Source of the DNA: Steroidobacter gossypii
GTDB lineage: Bacteria; Pseudomonadota; Gammaproteobacteria; Steroidobacterales; Steroidobacteraceae
DNA: 64,000 bases
Direction: 5' to 3'
Assembly: GCF_016801985.1 (NCBI RefSeq)
Contig: NZ_JAEVLS010000001.1
Coordinates: 558,001 to 622,000 of the forward strand
The position numbers were made by a program, and so were the translations under genes. Positions 18,364 through 28,452 of this stretch are shown here, piece after piece; position 1 is the first letter of the stretch, and every line of letters begins with the position of its first letter. Below the pieces are notes generated by a model. It made no database searches, had not been told where the DNA came from, and was given only the letters and a program-made list of their open reading frames with translations.

Positions 18364-21300
18364 CGGGCCGGCTCCGGCACCGCGGTCACCGCAGGCTCCG
18401 TCGACTGCCGGGAGCCATGAAACACCCGATCGAGCGCCAGATAAATCACCGGCGTCGAAATCAAAGTCAGGATCTGGCTGATGACCAGCCCGCCGAAGAT
18501 CGCGAAGCCCAGCGGCTGACGCAGCTCCGAGCCCGTGCCGATGCCGAGCATCAGCGGAATCGAGCCGAGCATCGCGGCGATGGTCGTCATGACGATGGGA
18601 CGAACGCGCACCAGACAGGCTTCGTGAATCGCAGCGAGCGGCGACATGCCGCTGCGCTGGCGCTCCAACGCGAAGTCCACCATCAAGATGCCGTTCTTCT
18701 TGACGATGCCGATCAGCAGCACCACCCCGATCAGCGCCATGATGGAGAAGTCCTGGCCGGCGAGCCACAATGCCAGCACCGCGCCGATACCCGCCGAGGG
18801 CAGCGTCGACAGAATCGTCAGCGGATGCACGAAGCTCTCGTACAGCACGCCGAGGATGATATAGACGGCCACCAGCGCGCCCAGGATCAGCAGAGGCTGC
18901 GTCGCCAGCGACTTTTGAAATTCCTGGGCCGTGCCACGGAAGTTGCCGGTAACGGTGCTCGGCATGCCAAGCTCGGCCTGCGCCTGCTGGATCAAGGTCA
19001 CCGCATCGCCCAGCGCGACGCCTGGCGCGAGATTGAACGAGATATTGACCGACGGAAACATTCCGTCGTGCGTGATCGAGAGCGGCCCGGTGCTCGGCGG
19101 CTCCATGCGCGCCACGGCTGACAGCGGCACCATCTGCCCGGTCAAAGGCGAGCGCAAATAAAAATTCTGCAGACTCTCGGCGCGGCCGCGCTGGGCTTCG
19201 TCGATCTCCAGAATGATCTTGTATTGGTTGGTCTCGGTCTGGTACTCGCTGATCTGACGCTGACCGAAGGCGTCGTACAGTACCTGATCGATGTCGACCG
19301 TTCGCAAACCGAAGCGCGCCGCGGCGGCCCGATCGATATTCAAGCGCGTCACCGCGGCGCCGAGCTGCAGATCGTCGGAGACGTCGCGCAATTGATCGTA
19401 GCCCTGCAGTTTCTCGGAGAGTTGACGCGCCCACTCGGCCAGCTCGCTGCTGTCCGGCCCGCGCAGCACATACAAATATTGGGCACGACCGCCACCCGCA
19501 CCCAGATTGATGTCTTGCGCAGTCCGCATGAACAACTGCAGGCCGGGAATCCCGGACACCTGCGGCCGCACGCGGTTGATGAACCCTTCGGCGGACACAT
19601 CGCGATCGCTGCGATCCTTGAGCACGATGAAAATGCGGCCGCTGGCCATGTTCGAATTGCCCAAGCCGCCGCCCACCACATGGGCGATGCTCTGCACCGC
19701 CGGATCCTGCGCGATGATGCCGGCGGCGATCAGCTGCTTGGCTTTCATATCTTCGAACGAAACATCGTCGGCGCCCTTGGTGGTCACGAAAATGAACGCC
19801 GTGTCCTGCAGCGGGAAGAATCCTTTGGGGATGAACACGTAGCCCAGCACCGCCACCGCGACGGTAGCGCCAAAACTCACCAGCACGGTGCGCTGATGCG
19901 CCAAGGCCCATCGCAACACGCGGTCATATCGGGCGATCAAGCGCTGCGAGAATCCGTGCTCGGCGCCCTCCTTGTGTTTCATCGGCTTCATGAACCGAGA
20001 AGCCAGCATCGGCGCAAGAGTCAAAGACGCGACCACCGAAATCAGAATGGCCACCGTCATCGTCACCGCGAATTCACGGAACAAACGTCCGACCACGCCG
20101 CCCATGAACAGCAGCGGCACGAACGCGGCGATCAGCGAGAAACTGATGGAAACCACGGTGAAGCCGATCTCGGCCGCACCACGACGGGCCGCCTCGAGCA
20201 TCGATTCGCCGGCTTCCAGATGGCGATGGATGTTCTCCACCACCACGATGGCGTCGTCGACCACGAAGCCCACCGCCACCACCAGCGCCACCAAAGTGAG
20301 ATTGTTGAGGCTGAAGCCCAGCATATACATCGCGCCGACCGTCGTGATCAGCGCCACCGCCAGCACGGCGGCGACGATGGCAGTGGCCGAGAGCTGGCGC
20401 AGGAACACCCCCATCACCACGACGACCAGCAACACGGTCACGATCAACGTGATTTCGACCTCGTGCAACGACGCACGAATGGTGCGAGTACGATCGTTGA
20501 TCACTTCCAGCTCCACGCTGGCAGGCAGGAGCTCCTGCAGCCCGGGCAGCGCTGCGCGGATGCGATCGGCGGTCGCCACGATATTTGCGCCCGGCTGGCG
20601 GCGAATCACGAAATGAATGCCCGGCTTGCCGTTCTGCCAGGCCTGCACATACTCGTTCTCCGCGCCGAATGTCACATTGGCGACGTCGCGCAGGAACACC
20701 GGCGCATTGTCGCGATAAGCGACGATCAAGCCGTCATAGTCCTGCGTGGTGAATATTTGATCGTTGGTCTGCAAGGTCGAGACCCGATCCGCCCCGAACA
20801 GCGCACCCTTGGCTTGATTGACGCTGGCGGCTTGAATCGCCTGGCGCAGGTCCTGCAGCGTCAAGCCCAGCGCCGCGAGCTTCTCCGGGGCGGCCTGAAT
20901 GCGCATGGCGGGCTTGCGTTGACCGTTGATGGGCGTTTCCGCCACGCCCTCGATCTGGCTGAGCTGTCGTCCCACCACGGTCTCGGCGATATCGCTGAGC
21001 TCGGTGAGGGTCATCAGCTCCGATTGCATGCGCACGACCAGAATCGGGCCGTCGTTCGGATTGACCTTGCGCCAGGTGGGCAGATTGGGAAGATCGGCCG
21101 GCAGTCGCCCCGCCGCCGCATTGATCGCCGCCTGCACTTCCTGCGCGGCCACGTCGATATCCTTGGTCAGCACGAACTGCAGGGTGATGGTGGTGCTGCC
21201 CAGGGTGCTGCTCGAGGTCATATCGGTGATGCCCGGCACCGAGCTGAGCTGTACCTCCAACGGCGTAGCCACCGCCGACGCCATGGTCTCGGGGCTCGCA

Positions 21301-21512
21301 CCAGGAAGGTTGGCGCTGATTTGCATGGTCGGCAGTTCCGCCTCGGGCATCGGCGCAACCGGCAGCAGCGGAAAGGCGACGATGCCCAACAATACGATGC
21401 CGATCGTCAGCAAAGTGGTGCCGATGGGATGACGGATGAACCATTCCGACAAGCCGGGCCGCGTCAGACCGACCTGCGCGCGACTCGCTGCCATGGGTGT
21501 TTGCTCGCTCAC
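18360..21512 (-). CDS. RND efflux permease (HAE1/MdtB-MdtC type)
   Basis: The protein has 1050 residues, the usual length for hydrophobe/amphiphile exporters. The first helix near 30-50 (GTTLLTIGIVLLGIVAFPLLP), the long periplasmic porter domain, a helix cluster at about 340-540 with VVDDAIVVVENIHRH, and the duplicated second half all fit AcrB/MdtC proteins. It expels drugs, bile-like compounds or metabolites across the envelope using the proton gradient. It follows the fusion-protein gene (4-nt overlap) and precedes the outer-membrane factor (4-nt overlap), so the complete pump is encoded in one transcript with its own regulator pair. Confidence 0.95.
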   Translation of the reverse strand: MSEQTPMAASRAQVGLTRPGLSEWFIRHPIGTTLLTIGIVLLGIVAFPLLPVAPMPEAELPTMQISANLPGASPETMASAVATPLEVQLSSVPGITDMTSSSTLGSTTITLQFVLTKDIDVAAQEVQAAINAAAGRLPADLPNLPTWRKVNPNDGPILVVRMQSELMTLTELSDIAETVVGRQLSQIEGVAETPINGQRKPAMRIQAAPEKLAALGLTLQDLRQAIQAASVNQAKGALFGADRVSTLQTNDQIFTTQDYDGLIVAYRDNAPVFLRDVANVTFGAENEYVQAWQNGKPGIHFVIRRQPGANIVATADRIRAALPGLQELLPASVELEVINDRTRTIRASLHEVEITLIVTVLLVVVVMGVFLRQLSATAIVAAVLAVALITTVGAMYMLGFSLNNLTLVALVVAVGFVVDDAIVVVENIHRHLEAGESMLEAARRGAAEIGFTVVSISFSLIAAFVPLLFMGGVVGRLFREFAVTMTVAILISVVASLTLAPMLASRFMKPMKHKEGAEHGFSQRLIARYDRVLRWALAHQRTVLVSFGATVAVAVLGYVFIPKGFFPLQDTAFIFVTTKGADDVSFEDMKAKQLIAAGIIAQDPAVQSIAHVVGGGLGNSNMASGRIFIVLKDRSDRDVSAEGFINRVRPQVSGIPGLQLFMRTAQDINLGAGGGRAQYLYVLRGPDSSELAEWARQLSEKLQGYDQLRDVSDDLQLGAAVTRLNIDRAAAARFGLRTVDIDQVLYDAFGQRQISEYQTETNQYKIILEIDEAQRGRAESLQNFYLRSPLTGQMVPLSAVARMEPPSTGPLSITHDGMFPSVNISFNLAPGVALGDAVTLIQQAQAELGMPSTVTGNFRGTAQEFQKSLATQPLLILGALVAVYIILGVLYESFVHPLTILSTLPSAGIGAVLALWLAGQDFSIMALIGVVLLIGIVKKNGILMVDFALERQRSGMSPLAAIHEACLVRVRPIVMTTIAAMLGSIPLMLGIGTGSELRQPLGFAIFGGLVISQILTLISTPVIYLALDRVFHGSRQSTEPAVTAVPEPAR

Positions 21513-22702
21513 CGCCCGGCACTCCCACTGGGGCGATTCGGCTGCCCTCCGGCAGAGAACAGCGCGGCCGGGCCTTCCACCAATGTCACTCTCGCATTCG
21601 GCGTCAAGCGCGAATGGCCATCGATGACGACGCTGTCGCCGCTCGCCAGCCCGGACTCGATGACGGCGATTTCGTCGTTGTTGTAGCCGACCTTCACGGG
21701 CACGACCTCGGCGGTCTGCTCACGCACGCGGAAAACGAAGGGCCCTTGCAAACCCTGTCGCACAGTGCGCGCTGGCACGACCAGTGCGTTGCCACTTATC
21801 CCGGTCTGCAAACGCACTGTCACGAATTGGCCCGGCCACAACTTGCCCGCCTGATTGCTGAACTCGGCCCGCAAACGAATCGTGCCGGTGCTCGCATCCA
21901 CTTGATTGTCGATGGTGGTGAGCTTGCCTTCCGCCAACAGCACGCCGCCGTCGCGATCGTAAGCGCCGACATGCGCGTGCGAGTCGCCGCGTGTCAGCCC
22001 TTGCACGCGACCCAACAGGTCTTGAGGCAAGTTGAAGATCACGGAGATCGGATCGACCTGCGTGACGGTCACCAATCCTGCAGCGTCGCCTGCCTGCACC
22101 AGATTGCCCGGATCGACGCGTCGCAGACCCACGCGGCCGTTCACCGGCGAGGTGATCTTGGTAAAAGTGAGCTGTACCTGTTGAGCGGCGATGGTTGCTT
22201 CATTCGCCGCGATGGCCGCTTCCAGCTGCTCGACCAGCGCGATCTGCTGTTCGAGGGTCTGACGTGAGATCGCTTCTTGCGCGAGCAGATTGTCGTAACG
22301 TGATTGATCCAGGCGGGCGGCCTTGAGTTGCGCCTGATTGCGCGCCCTCTCCGCTTCGGCCTGACGCAGGTTGGCCAGAATGGTACGGTCGTCGATGCGA
22401 GCCAGCAGCTGGCCACGTTGCACCTGCTGCCCTTCGGCGAACAACACTTCGGTGACGATGCCGCTGACCTGCGGACGCAACACCACGTTGTGCAACGACT
22501 GCACCGTTCCGATCCCTGTGGCCAGCTGCGGCACATCCCGCTGCTCCACCGTCGTTACCGTGACCGGGACAGGAGGCGGGCCTGCGGACGGGTCCGCCGC
22601 CAGCGAGCTGGAGGACAGCCGCCACACGATCAGCACTACGACGACAACGGACAGCGCTGCGCCAAGCAGAGCGCCGCGGGATTGAGCAAGTCGAATGGGC
22701 AT
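21509..22702 (-). CDS. RND periplasmic adaptor (membrane fusion protein)
   Basis: The 397-residue protein has an N-terminal anchor (GALLGAALSVVVVVLIVW), a lipoyl-like half motif (NVVLRPQVSGIVTEV ... RGQLLARID), a helical hairpin (about 100-170), the second lipoyl half (KITSPVNGRVGLRRVDPGN) and the beta-barrel part. This is the MdtA/AcrA family. The ATG at 22702 is chosen because the anchor starts right after it. It is the first gene of the efflux operon; the 90 or so nt to the next gene upstream hold the promoter, with no clear operator recognised. Confidence 0.92.
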   Translation of the reverse strand: MPIRLAQSRGALLGAALSVVVVVLIVWRLSSSSLAADPSAGPPPVPVTVTTVEQRDVPQLATGIGTVQSLHNVVLRPQVSGIVTEVLFAEGQQVQRGQLLARIDDRTILANLRQAEAERARNQAQLKAARLDQSRYDNLLAQEAISRQTLEQQIALVEQLEAAIAANEATIAAQQVQLTFTKITSPVNGRVGLRRVDPGNLVQAGDAAGLVTVTQVDPISVIFNLPQDLLGRVQGLTRGDSHAHVGAYDRDGGVLLAEGKLTTIDNQVDASTGTIRLRAEFSNQAGKLWPGQFVTVRLQTGISGNALVVPARTVRQGLQGPFVFRVREQTAEVVPVKVGYNNDEIAVIESGLASGDSVVIDGHSRLTPNARVTLVEGPAALFSAGGQPNRPSGSAGR

Positions 22703-22855
22703 GACGATGCACACGAAAGCCTCTGGACGAGGCCAGGCCCACCATAGCCCAACGCCCGGCACCGGAACATGACCCCCAGCTTACCGAGCTGTCAGGATCC
22801 GTTCCGAGCGTTGGTGTTCAAACAACGTTGCAGTCTCGAGCCGACGCAGCGTGCG

Positions 22856-24109
22856 CTATTCCTCGACGATGGCCTGGTAGGTCAATGAGCGCGACAGCTC
22901 GCGCAGATCGGGCATGTTGTCGCCCCGCTGCTGGATCATTCCCACCACGATCAATTCGTACACCGGGTCGATCCAGAACCAGGTGCCGGCAAAGCCGCCC
23001 CAGAAGTAGGTGCCCTTGCCGCCATAGCCGCCGGCCGCGGCCGGATCTTCGATCACCGCGAAATCCAGACCGAACCCGGTGCCCGGTCCCATGGTGGGCG
23101 CCGAATCGGGCAACGCGTTGGTGCGCATCAGCTTCACGCTGAGCGGCGACAGGATGCGACGCCCGTCGAGCTCGCCGCCGTTCAGTAACATCTGGCAGAA
23201 GCGCATGTAGTCGCTGGCCGTGGACACCAGGCCGCCGCCACCGGAGGGAAACACGGGCGGCTGGCTGTAATCGGCCATGCCCGGATGCTTGACCGTGTTG
23301 CCATCCTTGTCGCGGAAGTAGAACTCCGCGAAGCGATTCATCTTCTCGGGCGGCACGTAGAACGCGGTATCCACCATTTTCAGCGGACCGAACAGGTGTT
23401 GTTGCAGGAATTCCGGGAACGGCTGGCCCGACAGTTTCTCCACCAGATAACCCTGCACGTCCACCGCCACGCTGTAGTGCCAGCGCTCGCCGGGCTGGAA
23501 CAGCAGCGGCACCTTGGCCAGCCGGTCGATCATGGTCTGCATGGGCTCGGTCTGATCGAAGACCTTTTGCTCGACGTACATCTTGTCGACGGCGCTGCCG
23601 CCGAAGAAGCCATAGGTGAGCCCGCCGGAATGCGACATCAGCTCGCGCATGGTCATGGGGTGATCGGGCTCGACGGTCTTCACCTGGCCGCTGATGGGAT
23701 CGACCTTGGCGACTTTCAGCGCCGCGAATTCGGGAATGTGCTTGGACACCGGATCGTTCAGCTGCCACTTGCCCTGCTCGAACAGGATCATCATGGCCAC
23801 GCCGGTGATCGGCTTGGTCATGGAATAGATGCGAAAGATCGTGTCCTTCTGCATCGGCGCGCCGCCCTCGATCTCGCGTTTGCCGGCCGCTTCCAGGTGC
23901 ACCACCTTGCCCATCCGGGCCACCATGGTGACCACGCCCGGCAGCTCGCCTCGCTCGGTGAGCGCTTTCATTTCCGTGGTGAGCCGGGCGAGTCGTTGCG
24001 AGGACATGCCGACGCTTTCCGGCCGGGCCTTGCCCAGATCGGCGGCCGGCGCGCTGCCGACCACGCCGGCGAGCAGCAACGAACAAAACAAGCGACGCGC
24101 TAGGTTCAT
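22856..24109 (-). CDS. Exported serine hydrolase, beta-lactamase/EstB family
   Basis: The 417-residue protein has a Sec signal (MNLARRLFCSLLLAGVVGSAPAA). The class C beta-lactamase-type motif S-x-x-K is SMTK, in RIYSMTKPITGV. A Tyr motif occurs in RWHYSVAVDVQGYL and a Gly-rich segment near the end (GGYGGKGTYFWGGFAGT). Such enzymes are usually periplasmic esterases or peptidases rather than true lactamases. The ATG at 24109 follows a GGGGGAC ribosome site and places the signal peptide at the N-terminus. It stands alone, divergent from hrpB. Confidence 0.85.
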   Translation of the reverse strand: MNLARRLFCSLLLAGVVGSAPAADLGKARPESVGMSSQRLARLTTEMKALTERGELPGVVTMVARMGKVVHLEAAGKREIEGGAPMQKDTIFRIYSMTKPITGVAMMILFEQGKWQLNDPVSKHIPEFAALKVAKVDPISGQVKTVEPDHPMTMRELMSHSGGLTYGFFGGSAVDKMYVEQKVFDQTEPMQTMIDRLAKVPLLFQPGERWHYSVAVDVQGYLVEKLSGQPFPEFLQQHLFGPLKMVDTAFYVPPEKMNRFAEFYFRDKDGNTVKHPGMADYSQPPVFPSGGGGLVSTASDYMRFCQMLLNGGELDGRRILSPLSVKLMRTNALPDSAPTMGPGTGFGLDFAVIEDPAAAGGYGGKGTYFWGGFAGTWFWIDPVYELIVVGMIQQRGDNMPDLRELSRSLTYQAIVEE

Positions 24110-24252
24110 GAATGTCCCCCGTGTTGGAAGTGATTCCTTGCCGTTCGCAGTGTAGTCATTGGTAGATGACGAAAGGAACGGCGCGAGCGCTGGACGGGCG
24201 TTGGCCGCGGCCAGTTTCGCCATACGGATCAACGCTCGTGGCGGGGTTTCGG

Positions 24253-26844
24253 ATGACCGATAATGGCCGGGTGAACCGTTCAGCTGTCGATCTGCCCCCT
24301 ACCCTGCCCATCCAGGCGGCGCTGCCCGAACTGCGGCAGACCCTGGCCCAACACCGCAACGTGGTCCTGCAAGCGCCGCCTGGCGCGGGCAAGTCCACCG
24401 GCGTGCCACTCGCGCTGCTGCCTGAATCGTGGCGAGGCGACGGTCGGATCGTGATGCTCGAACCGCGCCGACTGGCCGCTCGTGCCGTCGCCACGCGAAT
24501 GGCGCAAACACTCGGTGAGGCGGTGGGCCGCACGGTCGGTTATCGCACCAGGCTGGAGACCAAGGTCAGCAAGGAGACGCGCATCGAAGTCGTCACCGAA
24601 GGCATCCTCACCCGCTGGCTGCAACGAGACGCGACGCTGGAAGGCGTGGCGCTGGTGATATTCGACGAGTTTCACGAGCGCAGCCTCAACGCCGATCTCG
24701 GCCTGGCGCTGTGTCTGGATGCTCAGGAAACGGTGCGCGAGGACCTGCGCCTGTTGGTGATGTCGGCAACGCTCGACGGCGCGGCGGTCGCCAGGTTGCT
24801 GGGCGATGCGCCGATCGTTACTTCCGAAGGGCGCGCGTTTCCTGTCGCTACACATTATCGCGAGCGGCTGGATCAGCGTAGCGCACGACCTCAGTACGAG
24901 GATATGGCGCAAATTCTCGCCCGAACCATCATTCGCGCCATCGAGGACGAGGACGGCGACGTGCTCGCATTTCTTCCCGGCCAGGGTGAGATTCGCCGCG
25001 CGCAACGTTTTCTCGAAGACGCCTCGTTGCCGAGCGGCGTGCGCGTGCTTCCTCTGTTCGGCGAGCTGTCCGTGCATGAGCAGGATGCGGCCATCCAGCC
25101 CAGTCGCAGCGGCGAACGCAAGATCGTGCTCGCCACCAACATCGCGGAAACCAGCTTGACCATCGAAGGCATTCGCATCGTGGTCGACAGCGGCCAGGAG
25201 CGGCGTTCGCGCTTCGATCCGTCCACCGGCATGAGCCGGCTCGAGCTTGGCAGCATTTCGCGCGCTTCAGCCGATCAACGTCGCGGCCGCGCCGGAAGAA
25301 TCCAGGCCGGTGTGTGTTATCGACTCTGGAGCGAGGTCGAACACGCGGGTTTGCCTGCGCAGACGGCGCCCGAGATTGTCGGCGCCGATCTCGCGCCGCT
25401 GGCGTTGGAATTGGCGAATTGGGGTATTTCGGATCCAGCCGCGCTGCGCTGGCTGGATCCGCCGCCAGGCGCCACGTTTGCGCAAGCTCGCGGTCTCCTG
25501 CGATCGCTCGATGCAATCTCCGCCGATGGTCGCGTCACCGAACACGGTCGGGCGCTGGCTCGAATGGCGACGCATCCGCGCCTGGCGCACATGATCGTGC
25601 GTGGAGCGGAGCTCGGTTTGCAAACAACGGCGCTGCAGATCGCAGCCGTGCTCGGCGAGCGCGATCTGTTGCGCACTCAGGGCCAGGATAGAAACGTTGA
25701 CTTGCGCTTGCGAGTCGAGGCGCTGCGCGGCGAGCGCAGTCTTCCGGGCGGCGTATCGTTGGATTCGGGCGCGAAGCAGCGCGCGCTGCGAAGTATCGAA
25801 TTGCTCGGCCGGCAATTGGAACATTCCTCCTCCGGTCGCAACCCAACGAGCGACTCGAAGCTCGGCGACTTCGACGTCGGTCGCTTGCTGGCGCTGGCGT
25901 ACCCGGATCGCATCGCTCAATCACGCGGCAGCGGCGGGCGATATTTGCTATCGAGCGGCCGCGGCGCGCAGTTGCCGCCGGCGCAAAGCCTGTCGCAAGC
26001 GGAGTTTCTGGTGGTCGCCGATCTCGACGCCGGAGATCGCGAAGCATCGATTCGACTTGCGGCGCCGTTGACGCGCGAGCTGCTCGAATCGGACTTCGCT
26101 GCGCATATCGAGCATCGCCAGCGATTCGAATGGGACTCGCGCGAGCAAAGCGTCATCGCTCAGGATGAGCGCTGGCTCGGCGCATTGAAATTATACGAAC
26201 GTCGAATCGACAAGCCCGATCCAGGGCGCATGCTTGAGGGCATGCTCACCGGCGTGCGCGAGCTCGGCCTGGCAGCGCTGCCTTGGACCAAAGCTGCACG
26301 CACCTTGCAGACGCGGATGATTTTCGCGCGACGTTATGACGAGCGCGCACCGGCCCCGTGGCCAGACGTGAGCGATGCAGCGCTGCTGGAGCATCTAGAT
26401 GAATGGCTTGCACCGTGGCTGACCGATATGAGCCGTCGCGATCATCTCGCGCGACTCGACTTGCACGACATTCTGCTGTCGCTGCTCGACTGGAATGCGC
26501 AGCAACGGCTGGAAACGTTCGCGCCCACGCATCTGGCGGTACCGAGCGGCTCTCGCATTCCCATCGAGTACGGCGACGATGCACCGACTGTCGCCGTTCG
26601 GCTGCAGGAAGTTTTTGGCATGCACGAAACACCCACCGTCGCCGAAGGCCGCGTGCCGCTCACCCTGCAGTTGCTCTCGCCAGCCCACCGCCCCGTCCAG
26701 GTCACGCGCGACCTGGTGAGCTTCTGGGCGCGTGGCTATCTGGATGTCAAAAAAGAGCTCAAGGGGCGCTATCCCAAGCACTATTGGCCCGACGACCCCC
26801 TCACTGCCCAAGCCACCGCCCGGGCCAAACCCCGCCCGCGCTGA
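24253..26844 (+). CDS. hrpB: ATP-dependent RNA helicase HrpB
   Basis: The protein has 863 residues from this start. DEAH-type helicase motifs are in order: Walker A PPGAGKST, DEFHERSL (motif II), MSATLDG (motif III), LATNIAETSLTI and QRRGRAGR (motif VI). A helicase-associated domain and the HrpB C-terminal domain (RYPKHYWPDDPLTAQAT) follow. The physiological RNA substrate in bacteria is poorly known. The start is uncertain: an in-frame ATG at 24166 would add 29 residues with no homology, and 24253 lies just before the conserved LPIQAALPEL. It is a single gene transcribed away from the serine hydrolase. Confidence 0.93.
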   Translation: MTDNGRVNRSAVDLPPTLPIQAALPELRQTLAQHRNVVLQAPPGAGKSTGVPLALLPESWRGDGRIVMLEPRRLAARAVATRMAQTLGEAVGRTVGYRTRLETKVSKETRIEVVTEGILTRWLQRDATLEGVALVIFDEFHERSLNADLGLALCLDAQETVREDLRLLVMSATLDGAAVARLLGDAPIVTSEGRAFPVATHYRERLDQRSARPQYEDMAQILARTIIRAIEDEDGDVLAFLPGQGEIRRAQRFLEDASLPSGVRVLPLFGELSVHEQDAAIQPSRSGERKIVLATNIAETSLTIEGIRIVVDSGQERRSRFDPSTGMSRLELGSISRASADQRRGRAGRIQAGVCYRLWSEVEHAGLPAQTAPEIVGADLAPLALELANWGISDPAALRWLDPPPGATFAQARGLLRSLDAISADGRVTEHGRALARMATHPRLAHMIVRGAELGLQTTALQIAAVLGERDLLRTQGQDRNVDLRLRVEALRGERSLPGGVSLDSGAKQRALRSIELLGRQLEHSSSGRNPTSDSKLGDFDVGRLLALAYPDRIAQSRGSGGRYLLSSGRGAQLPPAQSLSQAEFLVVADLDAGDREASIRLAAPLTRELLESDFAAHIEHRQRFEWDSREQSVIAQDERWLGALKLYERRIDKPDPGRMLEGMLTGVRELGLAALPWTKAARTLQTRMIFARRYDERAPAPWPDVSDAALLEHLDEWLAPWLTDMSRRDHLARLDLHDILLSLLDWNAQQRLETFAPTHLAVPSGSRIPIEYGDDAPTVAVRLQEVFGMHETPTVAEGRVPLTLQLLSPAHRPVQVTRDLVSFWARGYLDVKKELKGRYPKHYWPDDPLTAQATARAKPRPR

Positions 26845-26894
26845 GTCGGGCGCAAGCAGGGTAGAATCCGGTATCGCTCGGTAGGGGGACCTCC

Positions 26895-27668
26895 ATGCTC
26901 ATACGCACGCTGTCGCTGCTGCTGCTGGCCGCCACCGCCACCGCCGGCACCAAGCTCGAGACTGTCAACCGCGACCTGTCCGGCGCCCGCACCACCACCA
27001 TCAACACCTGGGCCCAGGGCGGCATGATGCGGGTGGAGACGCAGCCCAACGAGTCGACCATGATTTTCAAGGACGACACGATTTACGCCATCAGCCACAA
27101 GGACAAGAGCTACATCGCCATGGACCGCGCCTCCATGAAGAGAATGGCCGAGCAGCTCAATCCGGCCCTGCAGATGCTCCAGGAGCGCATGAAAACCATG
27201 ACGCCCGAACAGCGCGCGCAAATGGAAAAGATGCTCGGCGGTCAGCTCCCCGGAGGGGCGGAGAAAAAGCAGGAAATCAAGCGCACCTCACGCAATGACA
27301 AGATCAACGGCTACAGCTGTACTTTTGTCGAAGTGCGCGAAGACGGCGTGCTCACCGACGAGCTGTGCGTGGTCCCCGGCAACGCCATGCAGGGCTCGGC
27401 CGAACTGATGGCGTCCGCCCGCAAGCTCGCCGCCGTGATGGACGAGATGTTGTCCAGCGTGGATATGCCGTGGCTCAAGCAAATGTCACAGAAACAAATG
27501 CAGAACTTCGAGGCGCTTGGCGGCATCCCGGTGATGAGCCGGCACTTCCAGGACGGCAAGCCACAAAGCGAGACCACGCTGAGCAATATCACCAGCGAGG
27601 CCTTCGCCGCGACCGTGTTCGAAATCCCGGCCGGATATACCAAGAAAGACATGCTGGCGCCGCGCTAA
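26895..27668 (+). CDS. Exported DUF4412-like protein
   Basis: This 257-residue protein has a short signal peptide (MLIRTLSLLLLAATATAGT). The mature part matches the DUF4412 pattern: a strand-rich region (MMRVETQPNESTMIFKDDTIYAISHKDKSYIAMD), a Met- and Gln-rich helix (ERMKTMTPEQRAQMEKMLGGQ) and a closing EIPAGYTKKDM. No catalytic motif is visible. It is followed 31 nt later by a DUF4404 gene and then a HIT gene, all on one strand; whether they share a transcript is not known. Confidence 0.7.
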   Translation: MLIRTLSLLLLAATATAGTKLETVNRDLSGARTTTINTWAQGGMMRVETQPNESTMIFKDDTIYAISHKDKSYIAMDRASMKRMAEQLNPALQMLQERMKTMTPEQRAQMEKMLGGQLPGGAEKKQEIKRTSRNDKINGYSCTFVEVREDGVLTDELCVVPGNAMQGSAELMASARKLAAVMDEMLSSVDMPWLKQMSQKQMQNFEALGGIPVMSRHFQDGKPQSETTLSNITSEAFAATVFEIPAGYTKKDMLAPR

Positions 27669-27699
27669 GATCGTCTCGCCGACATTGACGGAGATAGCA

Positions 27700-27969
27700 G
27701 TGAATCAAGACATCCAGCAGCACGTCCTCGCCCTGCACGCCAGGCTCGAGCGCCTCGACCGGGACGAGATCGACTCGGCCACGCGCGATGCGCTCATGCT
27801 GCTGCTCAACGATCTGACCCGACTGCTGGGTGCGGCGTCCCTGGATAACGAAGACCATCCGCTCACCGAGCGGCTCGAGCAACTCGCGGTGAGTTTCGAA
27901 GCCGAGCATCCTGCGGTCGGCACCGCCGTGCGCCAGCTGATCGACGCGCTGGCCAAGGCCGGAATCTAG
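27700..27969 (+). CDS. DUF4404-family small protein
   Basis: The protein has 89 residues from the GTG at 27700, with GGAG 6-9 nt upstream; a TTG further upstream would overlap that ribosome site. The sequence is a helical bundle (QQHVLALHARLERLD, EHPAVGTAVRQLIDALAKAGI) typical of DUF4404 proteins found in Proteobacteria. Function unknown. The HIT gene begins 9 nt after its stop, so the two are cotranscribed. Confidence 0.75.
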   Translation: MNQDIQQHVLALHARLERLDRDEIDSATRDALMLLLNDLTRLLGAASLDNEDHPLTERLEQLAVSFEAEHPAVGTAVRQLIDALAKAGI

Positions 27970-27977
27970 GAGGCGCG

Positions 27978-28409
27978 ATGTACGACCAAAGCAATGTATT
28001 CGCCAAGATCCTGCGCGGCGAAATCCCGGCATTCAAAGTTTATGAAGACCAGCGCTCGCTGTCTTTCATGGACGCCATGCCGCAGTCCGACGGCCACACG
28101 CTGGTGATTCCCAAAGTCGAAGCGCGCAATTTCTTCGACATCGCGCCGGACGCGCTCGCCGATCTGATCAAGGCGACTCAATACGTCGCCAAGGGCGTGC
28201 AGCAGGCGTTCAAGCCCGACGGCATGCGCATCATTCAATTCAACGAGCCCGCCGCCGGTCAGACGGTGTTTCACATCCACTTCCACATCGTGCCCTGCTA
28301 CGAAGGTCAATCGATCCGGGGACACGGGCGCGACTGGGCGGATAAGGCAGTGCTGGCCGAGCACGCCGAAAAGATACGCGCCGCGCTCGCCACGCTGCCG
28401 CCTCGCTAA
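27978..28409 (+). CDS. HIT-family nucleotide-binding hydrolase
   Basis: The 143-residue protein has the histidine triad FHIHFHIVP with His99, His101 and His103, preceded by the Hint-type N-terminal block ([18 protein letters not shown]). Proteins of this branch hydrolyse adenosine phosphoramidates and similar nucleotide conjugates in the cytoplasm. A strong ribosome site (AGGAGG) lies 4 nt before the ATG. The gene is 43 nt upstream of acs; adenylates are chemically related to HIT substrates, but a functional link is only speculative. Confidence 0.92.
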   Translation: MYDQSNVFAKILRGEIPAFKVYEDQRSLSFMDAMPQSDGHTLVIPKVEARNFFDIAPDALADLIKATQYVAKGVQQAFKPDGMRIIQFNEPAAGQTVFHIHFHIVPCYEGQSIRGHGRDWADKAVLAEHAEKIRAALATLPPR

Positions 28410-28452
28410 TCGCACCGCTGTTTCGTACGGCAATACTCATCGCTTCGACATC

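Noticed and set aside
18364-19911. Upstream extension of the outer-membrane-factor reading frame to about 991 codons
   Set aside because: The extra part lies over the RND gene in another frame, has no family resemblance, and the lipoprotein signal at 18363 marks the true start.
18360-21512. Heavy-metal (CusA-type) identity for the first RND pump, suggested by the CusRS-like regulator pair
   Set aside because: Sequence and length fit the drug-exporting HAE1/MdtB-MdtC group; the adaptor lacks metal-binding Met/His motifs.
19224-21686. 820-codon plus-strand open frame
   Set aside because: Antisense to the RND pump; the His/Arg/Gln-rich product has no domain and arises from high-GC codon bias.
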